From positions 108,880 to 172,879 of the forward strand of contig JAJKFJ010020768.1 of the NCBI GenBank assembly GCA_027382625.1: DNA of 64,000 nt, written 5' to 3'. Source of the stretch: Tetmemena sp. SeJ-2015. Lineage: Eukaryota > Ciliophora > Spirotrichea > Sporadotrichida > Oxytrichidae. The position numbers were made by a program, and so were the translations under genes. Below, in pieces: positions 27,449 to 38,634 of the stretch (position 1 is its first letter; each line of letters begins with the position of its first letter). The notes below the pieces were generated by a model, which saw only the letters and a program-made list of their open reading frames with translations, did not search any database and was not told where the DNA came from.

Positions 27449-28640
27449 TCAAGAAATCTGTTAAGACTAAACTATCTACTCAATTTCCTCTAGTGAGAGC
27501 TTTGTTTTCTAGAAGTTTGAATATTCCTTAAACTATCTCATGTTTTCGATAAGCCAGTCCCCATAGATGAGTCTCTCGGTATTTTTATCCTCCTCTTTAC
27601 CCTCAGAGATAGTCACTGGAATTTCTGCTGAATACTTAGGCTCGAAGAAGAAGGGACTTGAAAACCTTTCGACTCCAATGTCTAAAACTCTGTGGAGTGT
27701 CGCTTTAAGAGTGTAATTAGTTATACGTGAGAACATAGTTCCAAGATTGACGACTATGACATTTGGATGAGGCTTGATAGATTAGTAGACTCCCTCTGAT
27801 GTTTCAACTTAAAGGCCTGGGTAATTGAAAGTTGATAAGAGTGTCAAGAATCCTGAGTCAGCATGGATAGGAGTAGTGAATTTCAAGTCCTCCTAACTCA
27901 AACTAGAGCTATCAACAACCCCAGCACTTCTAGGTAAGTAATGAATCAGCCTCAAAGTTGAACAAGTATCATTCAAAAACCAACTATCGAAATAGTCAGA
28001 GGGCTTTCCAAAACCTTCAGCTATATGACTCATCAATTTTATTGGCCAAAACATAATGAATTTAAGTTTATACCTATAAATTGAAAGTAGATTATCTATA
28101 TTCCAAGAGCATGCATGACTTGATAATGCTGATTCATAAAGTTCTTAAACCATTTACCTGTGTGTCCGTGATCTTGTGGGAAGGGAGTTTCTTCGTGAAG
28201 TGAGAATTGCTTTTCAAAGTCACTGACTTTTGAGTATTCTAAGCCCATGTCAAACAGCTCCTTGTGAGATATGTCATTCGGAAGGAAAGGAGCTAAGCCT
28301 CTATAGTAATTTTTACTTTGCTCATAATGATGCTTTTATCCTAGTCTTCTCTTCTCCTCGGAATCAAGATTGAAAAGCCACTTAGCTGCTTTTAAGAGCT
28401 GTTCTTCGTCTATATTTAAATGCATTCAATTTTAACTAAAATAGTGTCATAGTCCTCTACATTGGTGAGGACTAAAAACCCTAGATTTTTGAGTTAGTAC
28501 ATGAGCCCCTCTCTGATTTTATCTCTGGCCAAGTCATATCTACTATAGCTATTTCGAACATGTCTGTTGTTGCCTCTTAGTAGCTTTTGCTTGGTGTTGA
28601 ATTTATCTGAGAATCTTTGCAGTCCTCGGATGCTTCTCAT
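27449..28640 (-). CDS. 2-oxoglutarate/Fe(II) dioxygenase of the isopenicillin-N-synthase type
   Basis: Start proposed at 28638-28640 (MRSIRGLQRFSDKFNTKQKL); stop TGA at 27449-27451. The N-terminal domain has REGLMYQLKNLGFLVLTNVE; after a 20-bp IES come NIDEEQLLKAAKWLFNLDSE and RRLGQKHHYEQSKNYYRGLA. The core has PIHADSGFLTLLSTFNYPGL (first His and Asp of the iron triad), then HPNVIVVNLGTMFSRITNYT and LKATLHRVLDIGVERFSSPF (second His; Arg-x-Ser for the co-substrate) followed by FFEP. This is the family pattern. An IES or intron near 28040-28100 separates MHALGI from LMSHIAEGFGKPSDYF. The true N-terminus could lie further upstream. The substrate is unknown. Confidence 0.87.
28417..28440 (-). other. 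IES, 20 bp, pointer TTTA
   Basis: Complement copies (TAAA) at 28417-28420 and 28437-28440. Deletion gives NVEDYDTILNIDEEQLLKAA and removes a frameshift. An ATG inside the insert would otherwise suggest a false start at 28425. Confidence 0.82.
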
Positions 28641-28896
28641 TCAAAATATCCTATGAGTGGCATGAAACACTCCCCAGGAAAAGACTAAAATTATAAACTT
28701 GAAAAGTGCAAGCGTCAACGTCAAGCAGAGTTTTAATTAGGTCATCGTATTATTTGTTCAATAAATTAATAATTTAATCTCAGTCACATTATCAACTAGC
28801 TCAAAAAAGATTATACCTACCTTTGATTTATTCTAGAGAAGATAAGACGACTATTTAATCATAGTTATTAATTTGATAAATAAAATTCTGACTAAA

Positions 28897-31800
28897 ATGG
28901 ATAATTAATCATTACTTCAAAAAGGCATACAGCTATTGAAAGTAAAGCACTAAATCACTCTCAGAGATTTTCTATGTGAACTTCATATTCAAAATTCATG
29001 CTGTGGAGTTATTAACTACCTATTGATGAAAATTTTAAGCTGTGCTTAAATAGATTATAATGGAAAGAATTTAACTACAAAGCATGAAATTGCACTACTT
29101 TTTGTGGGTTGCGAGGAGTTTGATAAGATAATTCTAACTTATAAAGGCCTAAAATAGTTGTCGATTTTGCAATAGGATGAGCATGTATAATATATACTAT
29201 AAATACCAATTTATTTTTTATGAAAACGACTCGTTAATCCTGGAGCTATTTTATAAAAAAGAGGAGAACACTATCTTGTTCAACTTGTACTCTATTCTGT
29301 GCACTTATGCAAGCTAAAAGGATCTAGTGTACAGTGAAATATGCAAAAAGTATAATGACATCTATGCGTAGTCAAAGGGGAAAAGGACTTAATAGAATAA
29401 CTCAGGCGCTAAGAGTGGGCAGCAATAAACAACAGCCAAATTAAGCAACTTAGATGTGGCTCATTACTGCAAGAAACTGGAGAAGTGTGGGTTTATTAAG
29501 TCATACAACAACATCAGCACTTCAGAAAAGAAGATTCAACTCACTCAGAGGGAAAAACTCAAAAAGCTAATCCAAAACTATACACTATCTAAGAAGAATG
29601 GGTTACTTAATACACTAGAGGATAGCGATAATACAGACTCAGATTCTGAAGAGGAGAAAGAGGAAAATCTAGAGACATTAAAATGAAAAAATTACGGCAA
29701 GAGGTAAAGGAGAGGCAGCTCTGTCAATCAAACAAAGGCAAGTGCATCTAAAGCCAGTTTTGTAAATAAAGCAGCGAACATAAATCAAGAAAAGGATCAG
29801 GATCCGTTAGTAAAAATTTCAGAAATACAAGATAATGCTATCAAGAGACAGAAGCTGGCGAATAATATATACTTTGACTCTTTTTTTGAATCAAGTATTT
29901 CACTCATAAAGTTTGACAATGAGAGAAGGTATAATAAGAGTTTTGGAAGGTGAAATAGACCCAAATATAATAATTATATTGCTTTTATATAAAATATACT
30001 ACATTTATTAAAAGAATTTTCGCGTTTTAAAATTTGGATTATTATAAATAGTTTCTGTTCTTTGTTATAGCTAAATAATATTTCAAATTTTATCTTCCTT
30101 ATAAAAACATAAGAATTAGAAGCTGAACATATATTCTGTAATATTAAATAAAAATATGGGATTATATTTTAAATTATGAATTGAGTTTTTATTTGAAATA
30201 AACTTTATGGTTTAATGATTAAATAGATATAAAAAATCTATTTTATGTTGTTATAAGTTCAAGTAAGTTGATTCTTTAGTGCATGGTGGCGATGAGACTG
30301 AAAGTGATAATGATGATAGTGAAAGAGATTTCAAAGTGTCTCCTTAACAAATAACTTAGGATTCCTTGAATAAATATTAAGATGGGAAGTTCACCATAAC
30401 TGATATTCAATAATTTAAAGATGTGATTAGTTACTACATACCTTTAGCATTTTGATTGCTGTGTCTTTAGGAATGATGAAGGAGGAAAAGACAATGAGTA
30501 GAGTGTTGGCTGAGCTATACTCTAATATATATTTTATAAATTCATAAGCTAAAGAAAGTGCACAGGAATATAGACTCCTCTGCAGTGAGAAACGGCAGAG
30601 TATTCTAGTACAAGTATTTTCTCAAAAATAGAGCTTAGTTGAAGCTTTCATAACCTTAAAAACCAGAATCAGTAGTATCGAAAGCTTCAGGCCCCAGTGA
30701 TTAGCTCTCGAAGAAGAGAAATTAAGGAGGAATAAAAACTCACTAGCTATTTTATCAAGTAAGAGAGAGTTTCAAATATGTAAGATGAGTAAGGAGAATA
30801 GTTGATTTAATAAAAGGAGTTTATCATAGATACATCGACCAACATCAAGAATAATTAACAGCAATTGCACTCTATCGAAGAAAAGGAATAGCAATATATA
30901 AAAGCACCTGTGGAGCATAAAAATAACTCTTTGTTAGAGCTTAATTCAAAATCTTTTGAAATGATAAGCAACATAATGGCGAAAGCCAATCTAATAAAGC
31001 CGAATTAATCCTAGAGAGATCTGATAATTGATTATTTTATGATTATAAATGAATCAGATAATTATTAAGTATAGATTGCAAAACTTATCTCTGAATATAA
31101 ATGCTTGGGATCAAAGTTTTAACTAGAAATATATAAATTTCGAACAAACTTAAGACGATTCCAAATTCATGCTTATTTATTTTTAATTTTAATTAATTTT
31201 GCGATGATATTTCCATGCAAACATAAATGAAGGCAAGCCTCAAACTTCAAGAAGGCAATAAACAGCAGAGGATATCAATAGATACATCTAATAATTATTT
31301 TGCCCATCTTCTGTTTGAATAAAGTAGTAGAGTGTGGCCATATCTCTATGGTGGATTTAAGAAACGTAATCAAGAATGAACTAGAGAAAAACAAAGGCTA
31401 TGAAATTGACAAAAAGACTTTAAAGAGGATAATTGAGAAACTCAAGAAAGATAATCTTGTCAAGACTGTAGATTTCCTGGTCAATATAACTTAGGCGGAT
31501 GGATTTGGCTAGCAAAATATGGTCAAGACACTAGTCCTTGATATTGAATTCGATGAAAAGGCAAGTGTCCTACTTGAAAATCCCACCATTTAAAATCCCA
31601 CTATTCAAATATAGCTTTTAATAGAATCTGCCATCTTTCTATTTAATGTTTCAATAACAGGTTGACAGATTCTTAAAATAAGCAAAATGGTAGTGCCTAA
31701 AAAGGTCAAATGCCGCAGAGTAGAGTTAAAGGTAAATAAGAGGAAGTTCCTGTCAAGAGAGAAAGCTATAGCTTGAGAACTAGAAAGCAAATTAAGTATA

Positions 31801-32840
31801 CTGAGGAACCAGGAAGCGATGAAGAGTAGATAAAACCCCAAAAAGCGAGTATCAAAGATGAATAAGAAGAGAATATTTTAAGTAAAACATCTCGAAAATG
31901 CTCTCTTTAACAAAAAGAGGAAGATTTTTATCTTTAAATTAGATGGCATTATTCTTTCTGATGGGGATTAAAATTAAGCGACAACAAAGAAGCCACAATT
32001 TAGCTTTGTGTCTGTTGATTCAGTGATTGCTTTGAAACTTACTAAAGCTCTTGCAAATGTATTCGAGTCATCAAAGAGGAACAACAGAGCAGGGATTTTC
32101 AAAGATCTTAGAATACTCCTCTCAGCTACATTTCAAACAGATTTAAAGCTTTTTCGAAAACGAAGAGGTCAAAGACGAAGAAGAAATCTAAGCTTAAAAT
32201 GAGGAGTAAAACTATTTGACCACGATGTGCTCGCTATTCTCTAAATGGCCTACTAAAAAGGTGCAGCCCTATGTGTATGAGCCACCTAGCTTGATCGACT
32301 TTAATTTCTTGATGAATGATGAGAAACTAGACTTTCTCATAGATAACGACATGAATGACCTTACTGCGGCTACTCTCACAAAATTTAAAGATCCTTATAA
32401 CGAAGGAGTAACATCTCAAAAACAACATTTGATGTCAAGATTCCATGAAACTCAGAGTGTTGAAGAAATAGAGTCAATTCTAGAAGACTTTCTTAAATAA
32501 TCTAGTGTGAAGAATAAGAGGTAGAGAAGAGCACATAATTTGCCACATCTTTGAGCTTCAAAATCTCTTAATCATTAAACTCGCTTCAACTTGCAAGATC
32601 TTTAATTTCAATTCATGTTTTATCTTAAGTAGAGTTGGAAAGGTCTCAGTTAGCTATTTGACTAAAGACTACTCTAATATCTACACATCGATTTAAGTAT
32701 TGTACTAGCTTGGGAAACAAGGCTATGCCACTTTTGAAAGAGAAAAAGTAAGCGGGAAGGTATTTGTTACTCCGAATTCAAACATTAGCGATCTGTATCT
32801 TAAAGTCAAGAGGTTCCAAACAATCGAAGAAGATAATTGA
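28897..32840 (+). CDS. TFIIIC largest-subunit-like winged-helix protein (probable)
   Basis: Start MDNQSLLQKGIQLLKVKHQI at 28897; stop TGA at 32838-32840 after TPNSNISDLYLKVKRFQTIE. Several winged-helix-like blocks occur: LFNLYSILCTYASQKDLVYS with VAHYCKKLEKCGFIKSYNNI; MAKANLIKPNQSQRDLIIDY; and VVECGHISMVDLRNVIKNEL with IDKKTLKRIIEKLKKDNLVK. The last has the D-x-KTL.R..L..+gL.K pattern of TFIIIC B-block subunits (GTF3C1, Tfc3). A Ser/Asp/Glu-rich acidic patch (NTDSDSEEEKEENLETLK) and a basic cluster (KRRGQRRRRNLSLK) are also seen. Frame changes near 29210, 29685, 29960-30270, 30455 and 31190 mark IESs. A role in RNA polymerase III transcription is inferred; I rate the family call as moderate. 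Confidence 0.55.
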
Positions 32841-32870
32841 AATGTGTTTTGTATATCTAAAGTAAGGTTT

Positions 32871-34012
32871 TTAATTTAATTTAGACATTAAAATTTCTAT
32901 TCCACTTATGATATAAAGAGTTCTCCTTGGTATGGGTACCTCAATTTCTATAGTGGTGTGATTCTCTAATTCTTTGGTAAAAGTCATAAATGTACTTTGC
33001 ATTAAATTAATTCCAAGTATTCTCTCTCCCCAAAGCCAGAAGTCATCCTTATGTGGAGCGATATTCGATCCTCTTAACTCATTATAGTCTAGTACATTTA
33101 CTTCTATAGGCTCGAAGCCTTCCAAAAGCTAGCGTATTCTTCTTATATTATCATCAAGTTAAGAATATTTCTCGTTTTAAAAACCAATTCCTTCCTCAGT
33201 TTACTTTTATTCTTCTATATTCTGATCTTCATTTTAGGGTTTATGCTTCAATTCTGTTTAAATTTTGTCAATAACAGGTTTGATGAATTTTGGAAACCCC
33301 TTAAAGCTTGAATACTTCAATTTTTGCTTTTTAAAGTTGACTTGTGGGCCAAAGTCTAGCTTTTTCCTTCCAGACTATGAAAACGATAATTTAAATTATT
33401 TGATCTATGATTCAACCCACTTATAGTTGTCATTCAAATTTTGCATTAGAAATTACGATAATTTTTGTTAAGAGTTTATTTTCGCATAATTTATTTACTA
33501 TTTTAAAGATTTATTGTCAAGGGACTAAATAATTTCGTATTCTTGTGATTCATCTATAAAATCTTCGATCTTCAATAATCCACTAAATTCAAATGAATCT
33601 GTTGAGATATGCTATTCGCAGCCCATTTGCTTCCATAATTAATTTTAAGTATATAATTAAAGGAATTTAAAATTAGAATTTTATAAAATGAAAGTAAAAT
33701 TGGAAGAAAATTTAAAAGGGTTTAAGTTATAACCGTTTTTGAGGTATATTTTAAAGAAGTTAGAGGTAAATGAATAAAAGAAATTAATTATTGCTCTATA
33801 TCTGTGTGCTTAAGTTTTAGATGACTACAAATAGGACAAATCTGATAAGTAGTAACTGAATCTATCTAGTTAATTATTTCATCTATGGGAAGTAATTCTT
33901 TGTGCTGTTTTCTAAACTCTGGATCTGAACACAGCTTGCAAAATCTAATGCCTGTGCATGCGCAAGTTTTGACCTCTGCTGCTGCTTATTCTAAATAATT
34001 TTAATTTTCCAT
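32871..34012 (-). CDS. ALKBH4: ALKBH4-type dioxygenase, C-terminal part missing
   Basis: Start at 34010-34012. The first MDS carries the family's N-terminal Cys motif (VKTCACTGIRFCKLCSD; human has CGCKGIRTCLIC). The second (33640-32871) has FEFSGLLKIEDFIDESQEYE, SGRKKLDFGPQVNFKKQKLK (near-identical to human), LEGFEPIEVNVLDYNELRGS and NIAPHKDDFWLWGERILGIN, with the first iron His and Asp. It reaches EVPIPRRTLYIISG (about 32901). The expected tail with the second His and the RR..TFRE segment does not follow: the frame runs antisense into the end of the TFIIIC-like gene, 31 bp away. ALKBH4 is a demethylase acting on actin and possibly other substrates. The missing part is elsewhere or lost. Confidence 0.85.
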
Positions 34013-34749
34013 TGCCTAATTTATAATTATCAGCTTTTGCGCTTTCTTTGTTCTTTTATAATTAATTTGTTCAATCAAACTTCTTTTAATGCTTATTTGC
34101 AAATAATTACTAAGTAATTTTGTATCATACAATCTATTAAGATTGAAAGCAAATGTTTATAATAAAATGAAGAAATTTTTCATTATCAATTTTCAATTCA
34201 ATTTGTCAGAAATATAAGGGAAATTATAAGATCAGTTAATATATTTTAATAAAATCATTCAATCACATCATTATACCTCAAATCAAATTTAATAACAAAA
34301 GAATTACAAACAAATTATGGAATAGATAATATGATTATCTTTATCAATTTATAAGAAAAATAATATTATATCTACTTAAAAATATTATGAGGAATCTAAT
34401 CATAAATTGTTATAGAAATAATTATTTCTAAGTTCATTTTGTTTGAGAAATATGTTGATGTTTTTCATCAAAGGCAGTATATAGCGAGCACAATTCAAAA
34501 CCCTGAAAAGTTAATTTTTAATTAAATTAAATAAAATAAAGGTAATTGAATTTAAAATGAGCTGAAACGATGTAAATTAAATTAATTCTATTGAAATTTT
34601 CATGCTAAGATAAGGATTGAGTTTTAAATTACATTTTATTTTCTACAATAAATATCATCTTAGTTCTAAATACAAGTTGATATTAAATTAAGTAGTGATA
34701 TTCTTCTTTCTCTAAGCATACATTTCAATACTTATATGTAATTTAAATA
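34013..34749. other. AT-rich spacer, no confident gene
   Basis: Mostly AT-rich, with stops in all frames. One short minus-strand frame at about 34430-34500 (LCSLYTAFDEKHQHISQTK then TGA) has a coding look and could be the C-terminus of the scrambled nucleotidase. I searched here for the missing ALKBH4 tail and did not find it. Confidence 0.4.
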
Positions 34750-35726
34750 TAGCTTTAATTTAAATGTTTTTTAAAGGTTAAATCCTCTAGCTGTTATATG
34801 AAGTAATTCTTCTTTATCCTGATTGTTCCATCAGGCAGTTATACTTTTTAAATTATAATACATCCATAAATTTAAATCCTGAAACTTATGGAAATAAATT
34901 TTATAGTTTATACTTTGTCAAGTACAAAATAACTAGATCCCCAGTATGCTTAATTATACTCTAAATCAGGACTTACTCCTTCACTATACCTGTCATCATA
35001 GTATTATATAAACTAAATTCAGATTTAAATATATCCTATGCAACTAGAACTATTTGCTATAATATTTTTGCTGACTTATGCGATTTAAATTGATAATTAT
35101 AATCACTAAAGTTAACTTTGATTTTATCATAAGATTGAAAAAATACTTGCTCTTTTTATAGCTAGAAGATTTAAAAATTAACATTTGAAATGAATGAAAA
35201 TTGAATTATAATTAAGTTCTTCCACAACAGCTAGTAAATTTAGAATTAACTGAGCTGGAATATACATCAGTAATATATTGATCTCCAAAGAATGCTAAAT
35301 GAGATATTTATCTTTGAAAGAAAGCTTTGAGAGTCTTGCTGTTCCCTTAAGTGTAAGTCCTTCCTTGAATCATATCTCTTGAATCTAGAATTGCCCTGCC
35401 CTTTTGATTAGCCTTAGTTAGGTCAAGTTCATAGAAAGGATCGGATTTCGTGTCCCAAAAGAATAAAGGCTTTCTACTAAGATTATCCATTTAGATTGCT
35501 CCATTATCCTTCAGCTTTTAGAGACTCGCTCTCAGAGATGGCTGATATTAAATGTTGTGATAAATTTGAAAAGAACTTTCCGTAGGTGGCTATGCTTTTA
35601 ACTTCTTTGTCGTTGAAATGGACATAGTTCTTGTATATAATCGTTTTCAAATCCTCATCAATTATTTTAACATATTATGCATTTAGGAGTCCCTTCTCCA
35701 TTAGTTCGATAGCACTTAAAACTATT
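34750..35726 (-). CDS. Scrambled NT5DC1-like HAD nucleotidase, cluster 1 (alternate MDSs)
   Basis: Holds every second segment of a gene whose other segments lie at 38635-39689, same strand. In order: MDS 35570-35726 (SAIELMEKGLLNAQYVKIID ... VKSIATYGKFF); MDS 35500-35555 (PSLRASLQKLKDNG); MDS 35245-35477 (RKPLFFWDTKSDPFYELDLT, QGNSKTLKAFFQRQ, LAFFGDQYITDVYSSSVN, the HAD motif with the late acidic pair); then from 35057 downward (CKQFQLHRIQYYDDRYSEGV, AYWGSSYFVLDKV), with a 25-bp IES (pointer ATATA, 35005-35034). Further coding to about 34760 (LPDGTIRIKKNYFIQQLEDL) is likely. Read alone these pieces do not make a protein; joined through shared pointers they do. See the cluster 2 entry. Confidence 0.85.
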
Positions 35727-36216
35727 TTACATAATGGTGTCAAAATATGTTATAAATGTCCAGTATGCTCCCCTTTTGCCAGTAAGATACCCTTTAGTTA
35801 ATTTATACAAATAAGATTCCCTCAATAATATTGAAACATAACATTTTTACTATTGGAAAAAATCTCCCCATTGAAAAGAGTTAGAATGCTTTAGAATATT
35901 TTGATTGATGTCAAATACAGAAGCATTCAACCAAAGATAGCAAATGAATTGAAGTTTATAATTTCATTTTGAGTGAGTAATCCAATTTAAAGCACTTATT
36001 TTAGAAAATTGCCATCATAAACTTATTTTGTTCAAGCATTTGTCTTCGAAATTATTTCCATAAAGAGTATAAGAAACATTGCAAGCTCTAAGATAGTAGA
36101 TTAAAACATGCAGTCTGCATAGCATGTAAAAATAAATATCTTCTTATTAAAATAGAACTTGCTAGGCTAACGTTTCTCCTCGACCAAACACATCAGCTCT
36201 CCTATATTTTGCTATT
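35727..36216. other. AT-rich stretch, nothing assigned
   Basis: Between the first cluster of the scrambled gene and the start of the nested coiled-coil gene. Minus-strand frames here are open but of low complexity and match nothing. It probably consists of eliminated DNA and the 5' flank of the gene at 36217. Confidence 0.4.
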
Positions 36217-38616
36217 ATGAGATAGAGCATGCAACTAAGAGGAAGACAGAGTAACGAACCTAACTAGTTCAAAAAAGCAAACATGACTATGATCGACACA
36301 GGACACACCCTTCCTCAACTCAACGACCGACTAGGCCTTTAATCATAGGGTCTATCCTCAGCTGCTAATATTTAGCAACATAACTTAAGTAGTGGCAAGA
36401 CCATGTTGAATTTCAACGCACAGCAACAAGAGCCAGACCTTAATAATCTTAACTCAGATGGGGTGGACAACTATGCAAATTTTGCTCGAACTTAATTGGG
36501 GAGGAGCAGTTAAAAACCCAAGTCTGCTCATCCAAACAAGAGAAGGATCACTCAGTAATTCTCCCCCACTAATTAGCAACCCTCTCAACCCACTTTAAAA
36601 GCATCCTATGCAGGTGGATATATGGGAACCACCATCCAGCACTAGTAGAGAGTGAACAACATTGGAGTGAGCGATAACGCAGGAAACTTAAGCTTCGAAA
36701 CAAGGGTGAAGGAAATTTACAGCATGAAAGAGTCTCAGGTCAAACTGAACCCAAAGGTGATTGAGACTTGGATAAATGAAACTCTTCTGGACGCTGAACA
36801 TTTAGACATACCAGGTGTCGTCCTCAAGCCTGAGCATATAATCCGATAATCAATGGTCTTTATGGCAATATTAAAGTCTCAAAGATATCTAAGGAGCACA
36901 AAGAAGAGCTTGAGAAGCTGGAGCAACAGTTTAATGATTAAGTTAATAGACTAACTGAGAATGAGAGAAAGTAAAACTAATCACAAATAAAGAAGGACGA
37001 GCTTCAGAAATAAAAAGAGGAAGAGATGTTCCTCAGAAGGAAGATAGAGGAGGAATTCTCCAAGAATGTACAAACTCACGAGGAAGAGGTGCAACTCAGA
37101 TTAAACAGAAATAGGCAAAGTACCAAAGAGCACTTGAGGATATTTATCAACTAGAAAATCAGAATTACTCTACTTTTAATTAAAAAATGACAAAAAATTT
37201 CAAAATATTTTAAAGGATAATATAATTACTCGGATAGCAAAGTTCAATCCTCTATTTATTAAATCTTAATGGGAAAATATTTGAAAAATTAAATTAGCAA
37301 ATAATTTCAAGTTAAATTAAATAAGAATCACTCCTTCACCATAAATATAAACTGATTAGAAAGCCGAGCTTATTGAGCTATTTTTATAGTTTGAAGCTGA
37401 GAGGATCAAGCAGCTAATCTAGGAGAAATTATTCTCGGCAACAGATGAAAAATATTTGCAGCTATCTTAAAAGTAAATTATAAATTAAAAACTATGACAA
37501 TTTAGACAGGGAGCACACTGCTCTGAAAGTGCATCATGATCACATCTATATTTCGTTATGAGCAACTAAAAATGGACTTCTAAGGAGTGTCTGAAAAGCT
37601 TAGAATCTCCAACAAAGTTAGAAATGAAAAGGAGGAGTAGCTTAATGAGAAAATCAATCATAGTTATCAACTCAATGAAACTATAAAAGATAGGGAGTAC
37701 TAGATTGAGAAAAACAGAAAGGAGATAGACAAACTTTCAAAGAGATTATAAGAAGTAGAGAGATAGAATGATAGCTTGGAGATCAAGAAGAAATCCTTAG
37801 ACAAGTAAAGTGAGATACAAAGAAAGCAACTTCTAGATAAGATCTAAAATCTCAATGAGTTGGTTTCTGCGGAGAAAGGATACCAGGGAAATGTGGATCA
37901 ACAGATATGAAAGAGAGCAAAAGAGTCACATTGCAACCAATACAGATCTTCTCAACACTAAGGGATAGCTTTTAAAAATGTATGATGACTTATTTTAGCT
38001 TCAAGATTGCTAATTGAAGATAAAAAATCTTGAAATTGTGATAGACTAGCTCTAAAAGTATATATGATAGATCAAACTAAAGGTTCAAATGACGACTTGC
38101 AGAACTAGTTGACTTCAATAATGGCTCGAAATGAAACAGTGGAGAGAGACTTGTATACAAAGACAGAGCTTTTGAAAACGGTAGAAGATCAGCACCGCCT
38201 CTATGTAAAGAGACTAAGGGACGAGTATGATAAACTTCAAAAGCAACTAGACTATGTTGCTCTCTGTAAAGATGCGGAGTTTGAAGACATTATGCTATAG
38301 TAGATAATTGAGTATTTAATCGAAGACTTTTCGAACAAAATGACTAGCAATCTGTAAGAATAGAATAACTCACAGATCATTTGCTTAAAACCACAGAGGA
38401 AAGAGACAACTTACAGGCTGATCTAGCTAAACTAACGGAAGAGACTAAGAGTTTAAATGCTTGCTAGACAAATAGATCAGATGCATGAGGAAATCAGCAA
38501 GTATGCTCATTACGGAAAAAGGAGATGATGGTCAGAAGAAGTAAAGAGGAGCTTCATTGATCCTCCCATTATGCAATAAGTTTTATCCACTACTCAGGCT
38601 TCATAAAATTATAAAA
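36217..38616 (+). CDS. Coiled-coil protein nested inside the scrambled gene
   Basis: Start MRQSMQLRGRQSNEPNQFKK; a Gln/Ser-rich head (TMIDTGHTLPQLNDRLGLQS) leads to FETRVKEIYSMKESQVKLNP and NETLLDAEHLDIPGVVLKPE. An 8-bp deletion (pointer ATAATC) joins HII to NGLYGNIKVSKISKEHKEEL, which opens a long coiled coil (KKDELQKQKEEEMFLRRKIE, RYEQLKMDFQGVSEKLRISN, NETIKDREYQIEKNRKEIDK, MARNETVERDLYTKTELLKT, YVKRLRDEYDKLQKQLDYVA). IESs are implied near 37170-37340, 37450-37560, 37900, 38050 and 38300-38460. The end is approximate. A ciliary or basal-body role is a guess from architecture. Independent, and on the opposite strand to the nucleotidase on both sides. Confidence 0.7.
36838..36851 (+). other. 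IES of only 2 bp, pointer ATAATC
   Basis: The sequence reads ATAATC-cg-ATAATC. Deleting 8 bp converts PEHIIRQSMVF... into PEHIINGLYGNIKVSKISKE and opens a 290-bp coiled-coil frame. Confidence 0.82.
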
Positions 38617-38634
38617 TGAGAGATATAAATTGCT

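Noticed and set aside
28423..28425. Start of the dioxygenase at the ATG at 28425
   Set aside because: That ATG lies inside the 20-bp IES; the upstream frame carries the conserved GFLVLTN segment.
32841..32900. Continuation of ALKBH4 past IISG into the neighbour
   Set aside because: The open frame is antisense to the conserved end of the plus-strand gene and lacks the expected His and Arg residues.
33660..33777. Inverted final MDS of ALKBH4 (VFEVYFKEVRGK on plus)
   Set aside because: The resemblance to the family's TFREL end is too short, and no pointer connects it.
35520..35545. A 1-bp IES (GAG-c-GAG) to fix the frame between ISAISE and KLKDNG
   Set aside because: Once the segment is entered through the pointer ACATTTAATATC from cluster 2, the frame is already correct, so no deletion is needed.
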